A stretch of 64,000 bases of DNA, from positions 1,984,001 through 2,048,000 of the forward strand of contig NZ_JACHMG010000001.1 in the NCBI RefSeq assembly GCF_014204865.1, in the 5' to 3' direction. Shown one piece after another: positions 43,621-52,540 of this stretch. This stretch comes from Amycolatopsis jiangsuensis. GTDB taxonomy: Bacteria > Actinomycetota > Actinomycetes > Mycobacteriales > Pseudonocardiaceae. The translations under genes were made by a program, and so were the position numbers. Position 1 is the stretch's first letter, and the number at the start of each line of letters is the position of its first letter. Below the pieces are notes generated by a model. That model searched no databases and had not been told where the DNA came from. It saw only the letters and a list, made by a program, of their open reading frames with translations.

Positions 43621-44214
43621 TCACAGCCGGTTTCCGGTGCGCGACGGTAACGGCACCGTCGTCGCACAGGCCATTGTGGACGGTCCGCGGCGCGGCAGCA
43701 CGTCGGGTCGCGGCAGCCGCAGCGGCACCGTCGACGGGTGGTACTCGAAGTGCCACCATTCGTTGTCGTAGCGGCGGTACAGCCGGTAAGCCGCGCCGTG
43801 GCGTTCCAGCCAGGCCGCACCCTCGGCCGGGCGCACGTCGAGTGCGGTGCCCGCCACGTGCGCGGACTCCCCCGGCGGCAGCACCCGCCTGCGTGCGGCG
43901 GCGACCGATCCGGTGCGCGCGGTCTCCGCGGTGAAGAGCCGGTGCTGTTCGGCCGCGTCGCGGTGCCCGGAGGTGAGGCCGACCAACTGGCCGTCCCGCC
44001 AGAACGCCTCGGCGCGAGCCGCGGTGAACGCCGCGCGGACCGGCGGGGCCAGGCCGGCCAGGTCCTCGGCCGGGAACCGCAGCGCGAGGGCCCACTGGCA
44101 GGCCAGGTGCCGGCCACGGCCGGGCGCCCGGACGAAGGCTGCCGGGAGCAGCAGCACGCCGAGCAGCCGGGTGATCGCCGCGAGCAGCCGGGGACGGAGC
44201 AGGAACCGGATCAT
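43621..44214 (-). CDS. D-alanyl-D-alanine carboxypeptidase, M15 (VanY-like)
   Basis: This 197-residue protein starts with an N-terminal hydrophobic stretch (FLLRPRLLAAITRLLGVLLL) that serves as signal or anchor. The M15 zinc site is complete: SAHVAGTALDV gives His and Asp, and EWWHFEY the second His with the catalytic Glu. SGHRDAAEQHRLF is the other family motif. It would trim the terminal D-Ala from peptidoglycan pentapeptides outside the membrane. A GTG at 44223 is an alternative start. It is divergent from a CseB-like response regulator, which suggests envelope-stress control. Confidence 0.88.
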   Translation of the reverse strand: MIRFLLRPRLLAAITRLLGVLLLPAAFVRAPGRGRHLACQWALALRFPAEDLAGLAPPVRAAFTAARAEAFWRDGQLVGLTSGHRDAAEQHRLFTAETARTGSVAAARRRVLPPGESAHVAGTALDVRPAEGAAWLERHGAAYRLYRRYDNEWWHFEYHPSTVPLRLPRPDVLPRRGPSTMACATTVPLPSRTGNRL

Positions 44215-44437
44215 GTTGACCACAGTCGGGCACCACTATGCGCGCCCGGTGCACGCGATGTACGCACTGCCCGACAGCTCGGTAACAGCTCTGTGACAGC
44301 CGCCGTCCGTTACCGGCTCATGACACTCCGCGGACGGCGCGATGAGGCCGGACCGGAACGCTGTCCGGTGGTGTCCGCTGTGGACTGTCCGGGAGCCGGG
44401 CGGGCGGAGGCCGGCTACCGCTGCGATAGTGAGGACC

Positions 44438-45133
44438 ATGCCTCGGGTGCTGCTCATCGAAGACGACCAGGCCGTGCGGGAGGGCCTGCAGATCGCCCTC
44501 ACTTACCAAGGCCACACCGTGGACGCCGTGGACAGCGGGGAACAGGGCCTGGCCCGGCTGGCCGGCGACGCGGCCGACGTGGTGGTGCTCGACCTGATGC
44601 TGCCCGGGATGGACGGGTTCGAGGTCTGCCGGCGCATCCGCGCGTCCGGTGACCTGCCGATCATCATGCTGACCGCGCGCAACGACGACATCGACGTGGT
44701 CGCCGGCCTCGAAGCCGGCGCCGACGACTACGTCGTCAAACCCGCGCAGGCCCGGGTGCTGGAGGCCCGGATCCGCGCGGTGCTGCGGCGCAGCGCGGCC
44801 GAACCGCGCCAGGCCGGCGCAGCGAAGCCGGAACCGGAACGGCACGGCGACCTCATCATCGACCGCGACGGGCTCGTCGTGCGCAAGCACGGGCAACCGA
44901 TCGCGCTCGCGCCGACCGAACTGCGCCTGCTGCTCGAACTCTCCGCCTCGCCGGGCCGGGTGTTCAGCCGCCAGCAGCTGCTCGAATCGGTGTGGGATCA
45001 GGGATATCTCGGCGACTCCCGGCTCGTGGACGCCTGTGTGCAGCGGCTGCGCTCGAAGATCGAGGACGATCCCGCCGCGCCGGTGTACGTGCAGACCCTG
45101 CGCGGGTTCGGCTACCGCTTCGGCCCGCTGTGA
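44438..45133 (+). CDS. OmpR/PhoB family response regulator (CseB-like)
   Basis: This 231-residue protein has a receiver with the acidic pocket LLIEDD (residues 5-10), a phospho-acceptor Asp at about 52 in VVVLDLMLPGMDGFEV, and the Lys in GADDYVVKPA. The winged-helix output domain ends TLRGFGYRFGPL. The gene order (regulator, kinase, lipoprotein) and the ALEAGADDYVVKP-type receiver resemble the CseABC envelope-stress system of Streptomyces, though no sigE gene is adjacent. GTGAGGACC precedes the ATG. Its stop overlaps the kinase start as GTGA. Confidence 0.92.
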   Translation: MPRVLLIEDDQAVREGLQIALTYQGHTVDAVDSGEQGLARLAGDAADVVVLDLMLPGMDGFEVCRRIRASGDLPIIMLTARNDDIDVVAGLEAGADDYVVKPAQARVLEARIRAVLRRSAAEPRQAGAAKPEPERHGDLIIDRDGLVVRKHGQPIALAPTELRLLLELSASPGRVFSRQQLLESVWDQGYLGDSRLVDACVQRLRSKIEDDPAAPVYVQTLRGFGYRFGPL

Positions 45134-46569
45134 AGCACTGGCGGCATTGGCAGCACTGGGGACTGCGGGCGCGGCTGCTGCTCGCGTTCGCACTGGTGAG
45201 CGTGGTGACCGCGGCCGCGGTCGCCGGGATCGGCTACGGGCGGGCGCGGGACGCGATCGTGCAGCGCGCGCAGGACAACGCCGCGATCGAGATGACCAAC
45301 CAGATCCGGCAGTTGTACCCGGTGCCGACCGACGACGCGTACGAGGGCAGGCTGGCCACGCTCGTGGACAAGATGAACGGGCGGTCGAACTCCGCACGCG
45401 TGTATCTCGGCGACCGCAGCGCGGGGAACATGCCCGAGTCGGCGATCACGCCGGAGCTGCGGCAGAAGGTGGCGTCCGGGCGGGTCGCCTGGCAGCGGGT
45501 CGACCTGGGCGGGGTCACGTTCCTGACGCTCGGCTCCCAGGTGCGGATCACCGGCGGCTCGGACGCCGAATCGTCGAGCCCGTCCGGGATCGAGGTCTAC
45601 GAGCTGCGGGACTTCAGCGGCGAGATCGAGACCATCGACGGTCTCGCCCGCGACGCGTGGCTCATCGGCGGCGCCGCGCTGCTGCTGGCCCTGCTGCTCG
45701 CGGTGCTCGCCGCGCGCAGCGTGCTGCGGCCGGTGCAGGAGCTGCAGCGCGCGGCGCACCGGCTCGGCGAAGGCGATCTCGACACCCGGCTCACCGTGCG
45801 CGGCGGCGATGAGCTGGCCGCGGTCGCCGGCACGTTCAACTCGACCGCGGAATCCCTGCAGCAGCACGTCGGCGAGCTGCGCCGGATGGAGGCCGACGCG
45901 CGCCGGTTCGTCGCCGACGTCTCGCACGAGCTGCGCACCCCGCTCGCCGCGATGACGGCGGTCACCGACATGCTCGACGCCGAGGCGGGACGGCTGCCCG
46001 GGGTGTCCGGCCAGGCTGTGCGGCTGGTCAGCCGCGAGACGCACAACCTGACGCGGCTGGTGAACGACCTCATCGAGGTCACCCGTTTCGACTCCGGCAC
46101 GGCTTCGCTCGCCCTCGACGACATCGACGTGGCCGAGGCCGTGCGCACCACCCTGCGCACCCGCGGCTTCACGAATTCGGTGCACGCGGAGCTGCCGGAC
46201 GGCATCCGCGCCCGGGTGGATCCGCGCCGGCTGGACGTGATCGTGGCCAACCTCGCCGGCAACGCACTGCGGCACGGCGCCGAACCGGTCACCGTGCGGC
46301 TGACCGGTGACCCGGCCGGGATCACGATCGAGGTCGCCGACAGCGGCCCGGGACTCGACGAGGAGGTGCTCCCGCACGTGTTCGACCGGTTCTACAAGGC
46401 CGACACCGCACGCAGCCGTTCCGAGGGAAGCGGGCTCGGGCTCGCGATCTCCTGGGAGAACACCCGCCTGCACGGCGGACGGCTGACCGCGGCCAACCGC
46501 TCCCCCGCGGGCGCGGTGTTCACGGTATGGCTGCCCCGGAACCCCCGGAACACGGAGGCGGACCAGTGA
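45130..46569 (+). CDS. Two-component sensor histidine kinase (CseC-like)
   Basis: This 479-residue inner-membrane kinase has a first transmembrane helix (LLLAFALVSVVTAAAVAGIG). An extracytoplasmic sensor of about 150 residues follows, then a second helix (LIGGAALLLALLLAVLAARS) and a HAMP segment. The phospho-acceptor is in FVADVSHELRTPLAAM. The ATPase boxes are VANLAGNALRHGAEP (N), EVADSGPGLDEEVLPHVFDR (G1/F) and GSGLGLAI (G2). It starts at a GTG that overlaps the regulator stop. The signal is probably cell-wall stress, by analogy with CseC. Confidence 0.93.
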   Translation: MKHWRHWQHWGLRARLLLAFALVSVVTAAAVAGIGYGRARDAIVQRAQDNAAIEMTNQIRQLYPVPTDDAYEGRLATLVDKMNGRSNSARVYLGDRSAGNMPESAITPELRQKVASGRVAWQRVDLGGVTFLTLGSQVRITGGSDAESSSPSGIEVYELRDFSGEIETIDGLARDAWLIGGAALLLALLLAVLAARSVLRPVQELQRAAHRLGEGDLDTRLTVRGGDELAAVAGTFNSTAESLQQHVGELRRMEADARRFVADVSHELRTPLAAMTAVTDMLDAEAGRLPGVSGQAVRLVSRETHNLTRLVNDLIEVTRFDSGTASLALDDIDVAEAVRTTLRTRGFTNSVHAELPDGIRARVDPRRLDVIVANLAGNALRHGAEPVTVRLTGDPAGITIEVADSGPGLDEEVLPHVFDRFYKADTARSRSEGSGLGLAISWENTRLHGGRLTAANRSPAGAVFTVWLPRNPRNTEADQ

Positions 46570-47141
46570 GCGACGGGCGCGAGCGGGCGGCGGTGAAGCA
46601 GGCACCGGCCGGATCGACGCCGGGGCGTGGACCGGCCGAGCGCGGGCACGTGCGAATGAGGCGAGCACTCGCCGTGCTGGCCGTCGCGGCGGTGCTGGTC
46701 ACCGGGTGCGGGGTGCGGCCGAGCGGGGTGATCCCGGGGCTGGAGGCGCCGAGCGGTCCGGCGGTGCCCACCGATGCGTCCTCGGGCACACCCGAGGTCA
46801 CGCTGTACTTCGTGCGGGACGGAGCGGTGGTTCCGGTGGTGCGATCGGACATGACGGCGCCCGCGGCGGGTCTGGTCACCTTGCTCGCCTACGGGCCGGA
46901 GGACACCGAACGCGCGAAGGGCCTCCGCACCGAAGTGCCGAGAGCGGCCGTGCCCGCCACCGTCACGACGTCCGGCACGAGCGTCCAAGCGAATCTGAGC
47001 ACCGACGTCGCCACATTGCCGCCGGACGCGGCCGAACAGCTCGTCTGCACCTTGCTCGCCGCTACCAGCCGGGCCGGCCACAGCAAGGTCACCCTGCGCG
47101 GCGGAGGTCACTTCCTGCCCCCGCAGTCCTGTTCCCTCTGA
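46566..47141 (+). CDS. Lipoprotein with GerMN-like domain, linked to the two-component genes
   Basis: This 191-residue precursor starts at a GTG overlapping the kinase stop; an ATG at 46656 would remove about 30 residues and leave a standard signal (MRRALAVLAVAAVLVTGC). The lipobox is LVTGC. The mature domain (PEVTLYFVRDGAVVPVVRSD; GLRTEVPRAAVPATVTTSGT) resembles GerMN domains. In the Cse system a lipoprotein damps signalling; a similar role is inferred from the operon. Confidence 0.85.
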   Translation: MSDGRERAAVKQAPAGSTPGRGPAERGHVRMRRALAVLAVAAVLVTGCGVRPSGVIPGLEAPSGPAVPTDASSGTPEVTLYFVRDGAVVPVVRSDMTAPAAGLVTLLAYGPEDTERAKGLRTEVPRAAVPATVTTSGTSVQANLSTDVATLPPDAAEQLVCTLLAATSRAGHSKVTLRGGGHFLPPQSCSL

Positions 47142-47164
47142 ACGCTTCCGGCACTGCCGCGGCT

Positions 47165-48349
47165 TCATCGCGGGGGCGGCTTCATCGCGGGTGCGAAGAC
47201 CACGCCCAGCACGCACAGCACGATCGGCAGCGCGAACGTGACGTTGAGCGGCATCCAGTGCGCCAGCCCGCCGATCACCGCCGGGCCGGCGAGCAGGCCG
47301 AGGTAGCCCAGGCCGACCACCCGGGCCATCAGCGCGCCGGACGCGCGGGTGTCCAGGTTGCCGGCCGCGGTGAACAGCTGCGGGACACCGCCGGAAAGAC
47401 CCAGCCCGAACACTGCCCACCCGGCCAGCGAGAGCGGCACCCACGGCGCCACCGACGCCACGGTCAGCCCCACCGCGGCGAGCGCGCAGCCGTAGCGGAC
47501 CACCGCGACCGGGCCGGCGAACGCCGAGACGCGGTCGGTCGCGAACCGGCCCACCGTCATGGCGACCGCGAACGAACCGTAGGCGAGCGCCGCGGTGCTC
47601 TCCGAAGTACCCAGCCCGTCGCGCAGGTACAGGGCGGCCCAGTCGTTCGCGACGCCCTCCGACAGCATCAGGGCCAGCGCCAGGATCCCCAGCAGCCACA
47701 CGGTCCGCGCCGGGATCCGCCGGCCGCCATTGTCCACAGTGGCCGCTTCCGCCGGGCCTGCCGGGGCGGCCAGCAGGAACCGGCTCGCCAGTGCCATCAC
47801 CGCAGCGCACAGCAGTCCGGTGCCGCCGAGTGAGACTTCGGTGGGCACGCCGGCGCCGAGCACCGCGGCACCGACCACCGCGGCCAGCGCACCCCCGATC
47901 GACCACATCGCGTGGAACGCCGCCATGATCGGCCGCGGGTAGGCCCGTTCCACGACCACCGCCTGCGCGTTCATCGACACGTCGAGCGAACCGTTGGAGA
48001 ACCCGAAGGCCACCAGGGTCAGGCCCAGCGTCCACCAGTTCACCGCCAGTCCGGGCAGGGTCACCGCCACGCCCAGCAGGATCCCGGCGACGGGCACGAT
48101 CCGGTGGTTGCCGAACCGGTCGGCCAGCGGTCCGGAGATCTGCATGCCGGCGAGCGCGGCGGCGCCGAGCACCAGCAGCAGCGCGCCCAGCGTGGTGTGC
48201 GAGATCCCGGTGGCATGCTCCACCACCGGGATGTGCACGACCCACATCCCGACCGTGAACCCGTTGATCGCGAACACCGCCCACGTCGCGGCGCGGGCGG
48301 CACGCGGTGGCGCGGCGGTCTGTCCGGCGGGTGGGGACACCTCGGTCAT
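47165..48349 (-). CDS. MFS transporter
   Basis: This 394-residue protein has twelve predicted helices. The motif-A-like loop is SGPLADRFGNHRIVPVAGIL, and SNGSLDVSMNAQAVVVERAY is typical of the FucP/YbjJ-like MFS group. It is divergent from a TetR gene at 48475, the likely regulator. The substrate is unknown. It converges with the lipoprotein gene. Confidence 0.9.
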   Translation of the reverse strand: MTEVSPPAGQTAAPPRAARAATWAVFAINGFTVGMWVVHIPVVEHATGISHTTLGALLLVLGAAALAGMQISGPLADRFGNHRIVPVAGILLGVAVTLPGLAVNWWTLGLTLVAFGFSNGSLDVSMNAQAVVVERAYPRPIMAAFHAMWSIGGALAAVVGAAVLGAGVPTEVSLGGTGLLCAAVMALASRFLLAAPAGPAEAATVDNGGRRIPARTVWLLGILALALMLSEGVANDWAALYLRDGLGTSESTAALAYGSFAVAMTVGRFATDRVSAFAGPVAVVRYGCALAAVGLTVASVAPWVPLSLAGWAVFGLGLSGGVPQLFTAAGNLDTRASGALMARVVGLGYLGLLAGPAVIGGLAHWMPLNVTFALPIVLCVLGVVFAPAMKPPPR

Positions 48350-48474
48350 CGTCCTCGATTCTCCTGCTGCGGGCGGGTCCGCCCGATGGTCGCACGCCGG
48401 GTCCCGGCGTCGGCAGCGGTTTCCACGCTGGGGCATGATGGGCGGGTGCACGCCGCCGAGCCGACCGCCCTGCC

Positions 48475-49068
48475 GTGAGCGGGGGCTATCCGAAGGGCCG
48501 GATCCGCCGGGAGGACCTGATTTCGGCGGCCGCCGTGGTGTACGGCGAGGCCGGCTACCACGGCGGCTCGCTGCGGGAGATCGCGAAACGCGCCGGGATC
48601 AGCCACGCCGGTCTGCTCTACCACTTCCCCACCAAGGAAGCGCTGCTGGCCGCGGTGCTCGAACGGCGGGACGCCGAGGACGCCGACCGCGAGCAGCTCG
48701 GTGTGCCGCCCGGGCTCGAGGTGCTGCGCCGGTTCCTGACGCTGGCCGAGCACAACGCGCGCCATCCCGGCATCGTCGACCTGTACTCGCGGCTCGCGGC
48801 CGAGGCGGTCACCCCCGGCCATCCCGCACACGAGTACTTCGAGCGCCACTACCGGGACGCCCGCCACCGCGTGCGGGACTCCCTGCGCGTGCTCGCGGAC
48901 ACCGGCGAGCTGCGTCCCGGCGTCGATCCCGACGAGGCGGCGCTCGCCTTCATCGCGCTCATGGACGGCCTGCAGGTCCAGTGGCTCACCACCCCGTCCG
49001 AGGTGGATCTCGCCGGCGCGCTCCGCGGCTTCCTGCAAACGCTGCTCACAGTTCCGCTGCAGCCCTGA
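48475..49068 (+). CDS. TetR family transcriptional regulator
   Basis: This 197-residue protein has a head (LISAAAVVYGEAGYHGGSLR, then RAGISHAGLLYHFPTKEALL) that is canonical. The C-terminal domain (LTLAEHNARHPGIVDLYSRL; DEAALAFIALMDGLQVQWL) fits the TetR_C_6/BetI-like group. It starts at a GTG and is divergent from the MFS gene. No clear palindrome is visible in the 125-base spacer. Confidence 0.92.
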   Translation: MSGGYPKGRIRREDLISAAAVVYGEAGYHGGSLREIAKRAGISHAGLLYHFPTKEALLAAVLERRDAEDADREQLGVPPGLEVLRRFLTLAEHNARHPGIVDLYSRLAAEAVTPGHPAHEYFERHYRDARHRVRDSLRVLADTGELRPGVDPDEAALAFIALMDGLQVQWLTTPSEVDLAGALRGFLQTLLTVPLQP

Positions 49069-49080
49069 GCGCCGGTCGTC

Positions 49081-50184
49081 TCACAGGGTGCGCGCATGCG
49101 GGTCCCAGTCGCCGGGCAGCGCGGGCGGCACCCGCGCCGTGCTCGTCAGCTCCACGGAGTGGCCCCGGGTGATCGATTCGTCGAGCGACAGCATCGCGTC
49201 CAGCACGTGGAAGGCCAGGTCCCCGGACGACCGTTCGGGCACCCCGGCCCGGATCGCCCTGGCCAGCTCCAGCACTCCGGTCCCACGCGAGGCGGCGTGC
49301 CCGAGCGCGGGCAGCGTGTCCGGTTCGGCTGTCCCCGGCAGGTGCAGCAGGGTCGTGCCGTCGAACCGGTTCGGATCGGGCAGCACCGCGGTGCCGAGCG
49401 TTCCGGACACCTCGAGGAAACCCACGCGGAGCAACGCGGAATCGAAGCTCAGCACCAGCTGCGCACTGCCCCCGCCGGCGAATTCGATCAGCGCGGTGAC
49501 CGTGGTCGGGACGGTCACCGGGAATTCCGTGCCGGCGCGGGGGCCGGAGCCGATCACCCGGGTCTCGCGGGCCCGCCCACCGGCGGCGGTGACCTTCCGG
49601 ATCGGGCCGAAGACCGTGACCAGTTCGGTGAGGTAGTACGGCCCCATGTCCAGCAGCGGTCCCCCACCGGTGCGGAACAGGAATTCCGGGGCGGGATGCC
49701 AGCTTTCCGGCCCGGGGGTCTGGAACAGCGCGAGTGCCGTGCGCGGCTCGCCGATCCGGCCGGCCTCGATCGCCCGCCGCGCGGTCTGCAGCCCGGCACC
49801 CAGTACGGTGTCCGGCGCGCTCGCCACGCGCAATCCTTTGTCCCGCGCCGATTCCAGCAGCTTGGCCGCGGACTCCCGGTCGAGCGCGAGGGGTTTCTCC
49901 GTCCACACGTGCTTTCCCGCGTCCAGCGCGGCCAGCCCGACCTCCACGTGCGCGGCCGGGATGGTCAGGTTCACCACCAGCTCGATCGCCGGCTCGGCGA
50001 GCAGCTCGGCCACCGTCCCCGCGCGCGACACGCCGTGCTTGTCCGCCTGCGCGCGGGCGCGGCCGACGTCCAGGTCGGCGATCGCGTGTACCCGCGCGTC
50101 CGGGAACGTGGTGAGGTTCGCCAGGTAGGCATCGCTGATGACGCCCGCGCCGATCACGCCGACGCCGACCGGCCCGCCGGTCAC
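49081..50184 (-). CDS. Gfo/Idh/MocA family oxidoreductase
   Basis: This 367-residue protein has the Rossmann opening GVIGAGVISDAYLANLTTF and the family core EKPLALDRESAAKLLESARD. The C-terminal substrate domain contains GGPLLDMGPYYLTELVTVFG. Members oxidise sugar or cyclitol hydroxyls with NAD(P). Its GTG overlaps the stop of the sugar isomerase gene, so both form an operon. Its position beside the sialidase/galactosidase operon suggests a role in sugar breakdown. Confidence 0.93.
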   Translation of the reverse strand: MTGGPVGVGVIGAGVISDAYLANLTTFPDARVHAIADLDVGRARAQADKHGVSRAGTVAELLAEPAIELVVNLTIPAAHVEVGLAALDAGKHVWTEKPLALDRESAAKLLESARDKGLRVASAPDTVLGAGLQTARRAIEAGRIGEPRTALALFQTPGPESWHPAPEFLFRTGGGPLLDMGPYYLTELVTVFGPIRKVTAAGGRARETRVIGSGPRAGTEFPVTVPTTVTALIEFAGGGSAQLVLSFDSALLRVGFLEVSGTLGTAVLPDPNRFDGTTLLHLPGTAEPDTLPALGHAASRGTGVLELARAIRAGVPERSSGDLAFHVLDAMLSLDESITRGHSVELTSTARVPPALPGDWDPHARTL

Positions 50185-50915
50185 CGCGCGGCACCGGTGA
50201 GGTAGGCGAAGCTGCCGGCGATGCCCTCGAACACATCTCCGTCGTACTGGTCGAACTCCACGACGCGTAACGCCTCCGGCGCCGCGGCCAGCACTTCGGG
50301 CAGCGGAATCCGGCCCTGCCCCGCGGGGACCTGACCGGTCGCGTCGGTGGCCAGCGAACCGTCCTTGACGTGGATCGCGTGCACCCGCCCGCCCAGACGG
50401 CGCAGCAGCGCCGGCGCGTCCTCACCGCCGGCGGTGGCCCAGTACGTGTCGACTTCGAGCACGATCTCCGGGTCCAGCTGATCGGCGAACAGCTCGAACG
50501 CGCTGCGGCCGTCGATCCGGTTTTCCAGCTCCCACCAGTGATTGTGGTAGCCGACGCGCACGCCGTGGCGCTGCGCGAGTTTCGCCGCCGCGTTGAGCGC
50601 CTCCGCGGTGGCCGAGACGCCGGCGGGGTCCTGCCACAGCTCGGACGGCACGAACGGCTCGACCACCACGCCGATGCCCAGCTCGCGTGCGGTGGCGAAC
50701 ACCGCGTCCTGGTCCGCGCCGATCAGACTGGCGTGCGCGGTCGGGGCCCGCAGCCCGTGTGCGGGCAGGCCGGCGCCGAGTGCCTCGGCGTTCTCCACCA
50801 CGCCGTACGGCTCGACCGCGGTGAACCCGATCGCGGCCAGCCGCCGCAGGACCTCGGCCGGATCGGCCGCGAAGGCTTCGCGGACCGAGTACAGCTGCAC
50901 GGAAGGCTTGCCCAT
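50181..50915 (-). CDS. Sugar phosphate isomerase/epimerase (AP endonuclease 2 superfamily)
   Basis: This 244-residue TIM-barrel protein starts MGKPSVQLYSVREAFAADPA behind AGGAGCGGGA. The family motifs GFTAVEPYG, GVRVGYHNHWWELEN, PEIVLEVDTYWATAGG and VHAIHVKDG contain the expected metal ligands (Glu, Asp, His). It is coupled to the Gfo/Idh/MocA gene by a 4-base overlap. This two-gene pair is common in carbohydrate loci and probably converts a sugar imported or released by the divergent operon. Confidence 0.92.
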   Translation of the reverse strand: MGKPSVQLYSVREAFAADPAEVLRRLAAIGFTAVEPYGVVENAEALGAGLPAHGLRAPTAHASLIGADQDAVFATARELGIGVVVEPFVPSELWQDPAGVSATAEALNAAAKLAQRHGVRVGYHNHWWELENRIDGRSAFELFADQLDPEIVLEVDTYWATAGGEDAPALLRRLGGRVHAIHVKDGSLATDATGQVPAGQGRIPLPEVLAAAPEALRVVEFDQYDGDVFEGIAGSFAYLTGAAR

Positions 50916-51026
50916 TCCCGCTCCTTGGGTGGTCGTGCCGGAGAGGCGTCCGGGAACAATCCCTACCACCTGGTCAGAATTGACACCAGGCGTCGAGCAC
51001 CGGGTTCACCCGCGATGACGCGTGGC

Positions 51027-51572
51027 TCAGGACGCGGCCAGGTCCTTGTGGTAGACGAGAAGATCGCACGGCACGGCGAGCAACGGGGCCAGCTGCGGGA
51101 AGTCCGCGTCCAGCGTCGACTTGCCCACCACGCCGTAGCCGAGCCTGCGGTACCAGCGGTCGAGGAATTCCTTCGCCGGATGCGTTCCCTCGCGAGGGAC
51201 GAGCAGTTCCAGCTGCATCCGGCGGTGCCCCGCGGCCCGGCCGCGCTCCTCGGCGAAGCGCACCAGCTCCCGGCCGAGCCCGGTGCCGCGCACCGCGGGC
51301 GCGGCGGCGAGCAGGCCGAACTCGCCGGTGCCGGCATCGAGGCTGCGCACCCGGGCACAGCCGACGACGCGACCGCCGAGCCGGGCCACCGCGATCTCCC
51401 CTGCCGCCACGAACCCGGCGATCTCCCCGGGCGCCGTGCGATCGGCCGAGCCCGTCCACAGTCCTTCCTCGGAGTGGGCGTAGACAAGGTTGATCAGCGT
51501 GCTCACCGCGGCCACCAGCGCGGCGTCCCCGGCCGCCGACGGAGGCAGCAGCGTGATCTCCGGAGCAGTCAA
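51027..51572 (-). CDS. GNAT family N-acetyltransferase
   Basis: This 181-residue protein has the acetyl-CoA site AVRGTGLGRELVRFAEERGR, a variant of Q/RxxGxG/A, preceded by FGLLAAAPA. The C-terminal DRWYRRLGYGVVGKSTLDAD is also typical of GNATs. The acceptor is unknown; an amino sugar would fit the locus but this is not shown. It lies between the isomerase and the FadR-type regulator, all on the same strand. Confidence 0.9.
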   Translation of the reverse strand: MTAPEITLLPPSAAGDAALVAAVSTLINLVYAHSEEGLWTGSADRTAPGEIAGFVAAGEIAVARLGGRVVGCARVRSLDAGTGEFGLLAAAPAVRGTGLGRELVRFAEERGRAAGHRRMQLELLVPREGTHPAKEFLDRWYRRLGYGVVGKSTLDADFPQLAPLLAVPCDLLVYHKDLAAS

Positions 51573-51599
51573 CGGTTCCTCCTGCCGGCTGCCCGGCCG

Positions 51600-52328
51600 T
51601 CAGCTCGCGGCCGGATCGGAGGCGCCAGGACGGGCCTCGCCGAACCCACCGTAGCGACCCGCTTTCGCCCGCCTGCGCACCTCGTCGAAGTGCCGGTGCA
51701 CGGCCGCCTCCGCGGCGTCGGGATCCCCGCTGACGAGCGCGTCCACGATGGTCTGGTGCCGTTTCGCGGTACTCGCGGTCGAGGCCGGGCCGCCCAACTC
51801 GGCTTCCGCGACCCGGTAGACGTCCCAGAACAGCCCGGTCAGCTCGCGGGCCAGGTCGAAGCCGGCTTCGGCGCAGATCAGGTCGTGGAACTCGCGGTCC
51901 GCGACGGCCGCGTCCGGTCCCTTGCGGCGCATCCGCGCCACCCGTGCGGCCAGCTCGCCGATCAGCTCCGGCCGGTGCTCGCGCGCGACCCGGCGGGTCA
52001 GCTCCGTCTCGAGCATTTCGCGCACCTCGAGCAGGTCGCGCAGCCGGCCGGCGTCGGTCGCGCCCCGGGTCCGGGTGCGAAACAGCAGCCAGGTCTGCAG
52101 GGCCTCCGAACCCGCGGACCCGACGAAGGTGCCGTAGCCGTGCCGCACCTCCACGATGTCCAGCGCCTGCAGTGCCTTCACCGCCTCCCGCACGGAATTG
52201 CGGCTGACGCCGATGTCCTCGGCCAGGCTCAGCTCGGTCGGCATCGGCGCACCCGGCGGCAGTGCCCGGTCGACGATCAGGTCGATGATCCGCTTCGTGA
52301 TCTCTTCACTGCGTTGGGGGCGCGCCAC
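51600..52328 (-). CDS. GntR/FadR family regulator (FCD domain), probable NanR-like controller
   Basis: This protein of about 242 residues has the winged helix-turn-helix ITKRIIDLIVDRALPPGAPM with IGVSRNSVREAVKALQALDI. An FCD domain follows, whose metal residues lie in REFHDLICAEAGF and KRHQTIVDALVSGD. The start is uncertain: GTG at 52328 or 52331 gives the usual length, and an ATG at 52394 adds 22 residues. ACATCCYACGTC sites occur at 52399-52414 and 52472-52490, between it and the forward transport/sialidase operon. It is probably the repressor of both directions. Confidence 0.88.
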   Translation of the reverse strand: MARPQRSEEITKRIIDLIVDRALPPGAPMPTELSLAEDIGVSRNSVREAVKALQALDIVEVRHGYGTFVGSAGSEALQTWLLFRTRTRGATDAGRLRDLLEVREMLETELTRRVAREHRPELIGELAARVARMRRKGPDAAVADREFHDLICAEAGFDLARELTGLFWDVYRVAEAELGGPASTASTAKRHQTIVDALVSGDPDAAEAAVHRHFDEVRRRAKAGRYGGFGEARPGASDPAAS

Positions 52329-52398
52329 CACTGTCTCTCCCGGAGTCCTGTCCACTGGCACGGTCCCTGACACGTTCCACTGGCCCACTGCCATTACC

Positions 52399-52414
52399 GG
52401 ACATCCTACGTCAT
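52399..52414. promoter_or_regulatory. FadR-type operator copy 1 (GGACATCCTACGTCAT)
   Basis: It shares ACATCC(T/C)ACGTC with the longer site at 52472-52490. It sits directly before the alternative ATG (52394) of the regulator gene, so it could control the regulator's own promoter. Confidence 0.55.
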
Positions 52415-52471
52415 GGCGCGCGAATTCCCCTTGACCGGCGGATCCGCTCGGCCTACAGTTCGGCGCAGTCC

Positions 52472-52490
52472 TAGGACATCCCACGTCCTA
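52472..52490. promoter_or_regulatory. FadR-type operator copy 2 (TAGGAC-N7-GTCCTA)
   Basis: The perfect 6-base arms TAGGAC (52472-52477) and GTCCTA (52485-52490) flank seven bases. It lies 51 bases upstream of the binding-protein start codon, at a position to block the forward operon promoter. A GTCCTAGGAC palindrome overlaps its left arm. Confidence 0.65.
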
Positions 52491-52540
52491 CTTCTGGGGT
52501 TGCACCGGCGGGCGACGCTGCCCGCCAGTCAGGAGACTCG

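Noticed and set aside
43621..46569. Complete vancomycin resistance (van) cluster
   Set aside because: Only a VanY-like carboxypeptidase and a generic two-component pair are present; no VanH, VanA or VanX gene lies nearby.
47733..47742. Replication origin from a DnaA-box-like TTGTCCACA
   Set aside because: It is a single box inside a transporter gene, with no cluster and no dnaA, dnaN or AT-rich region nearby.
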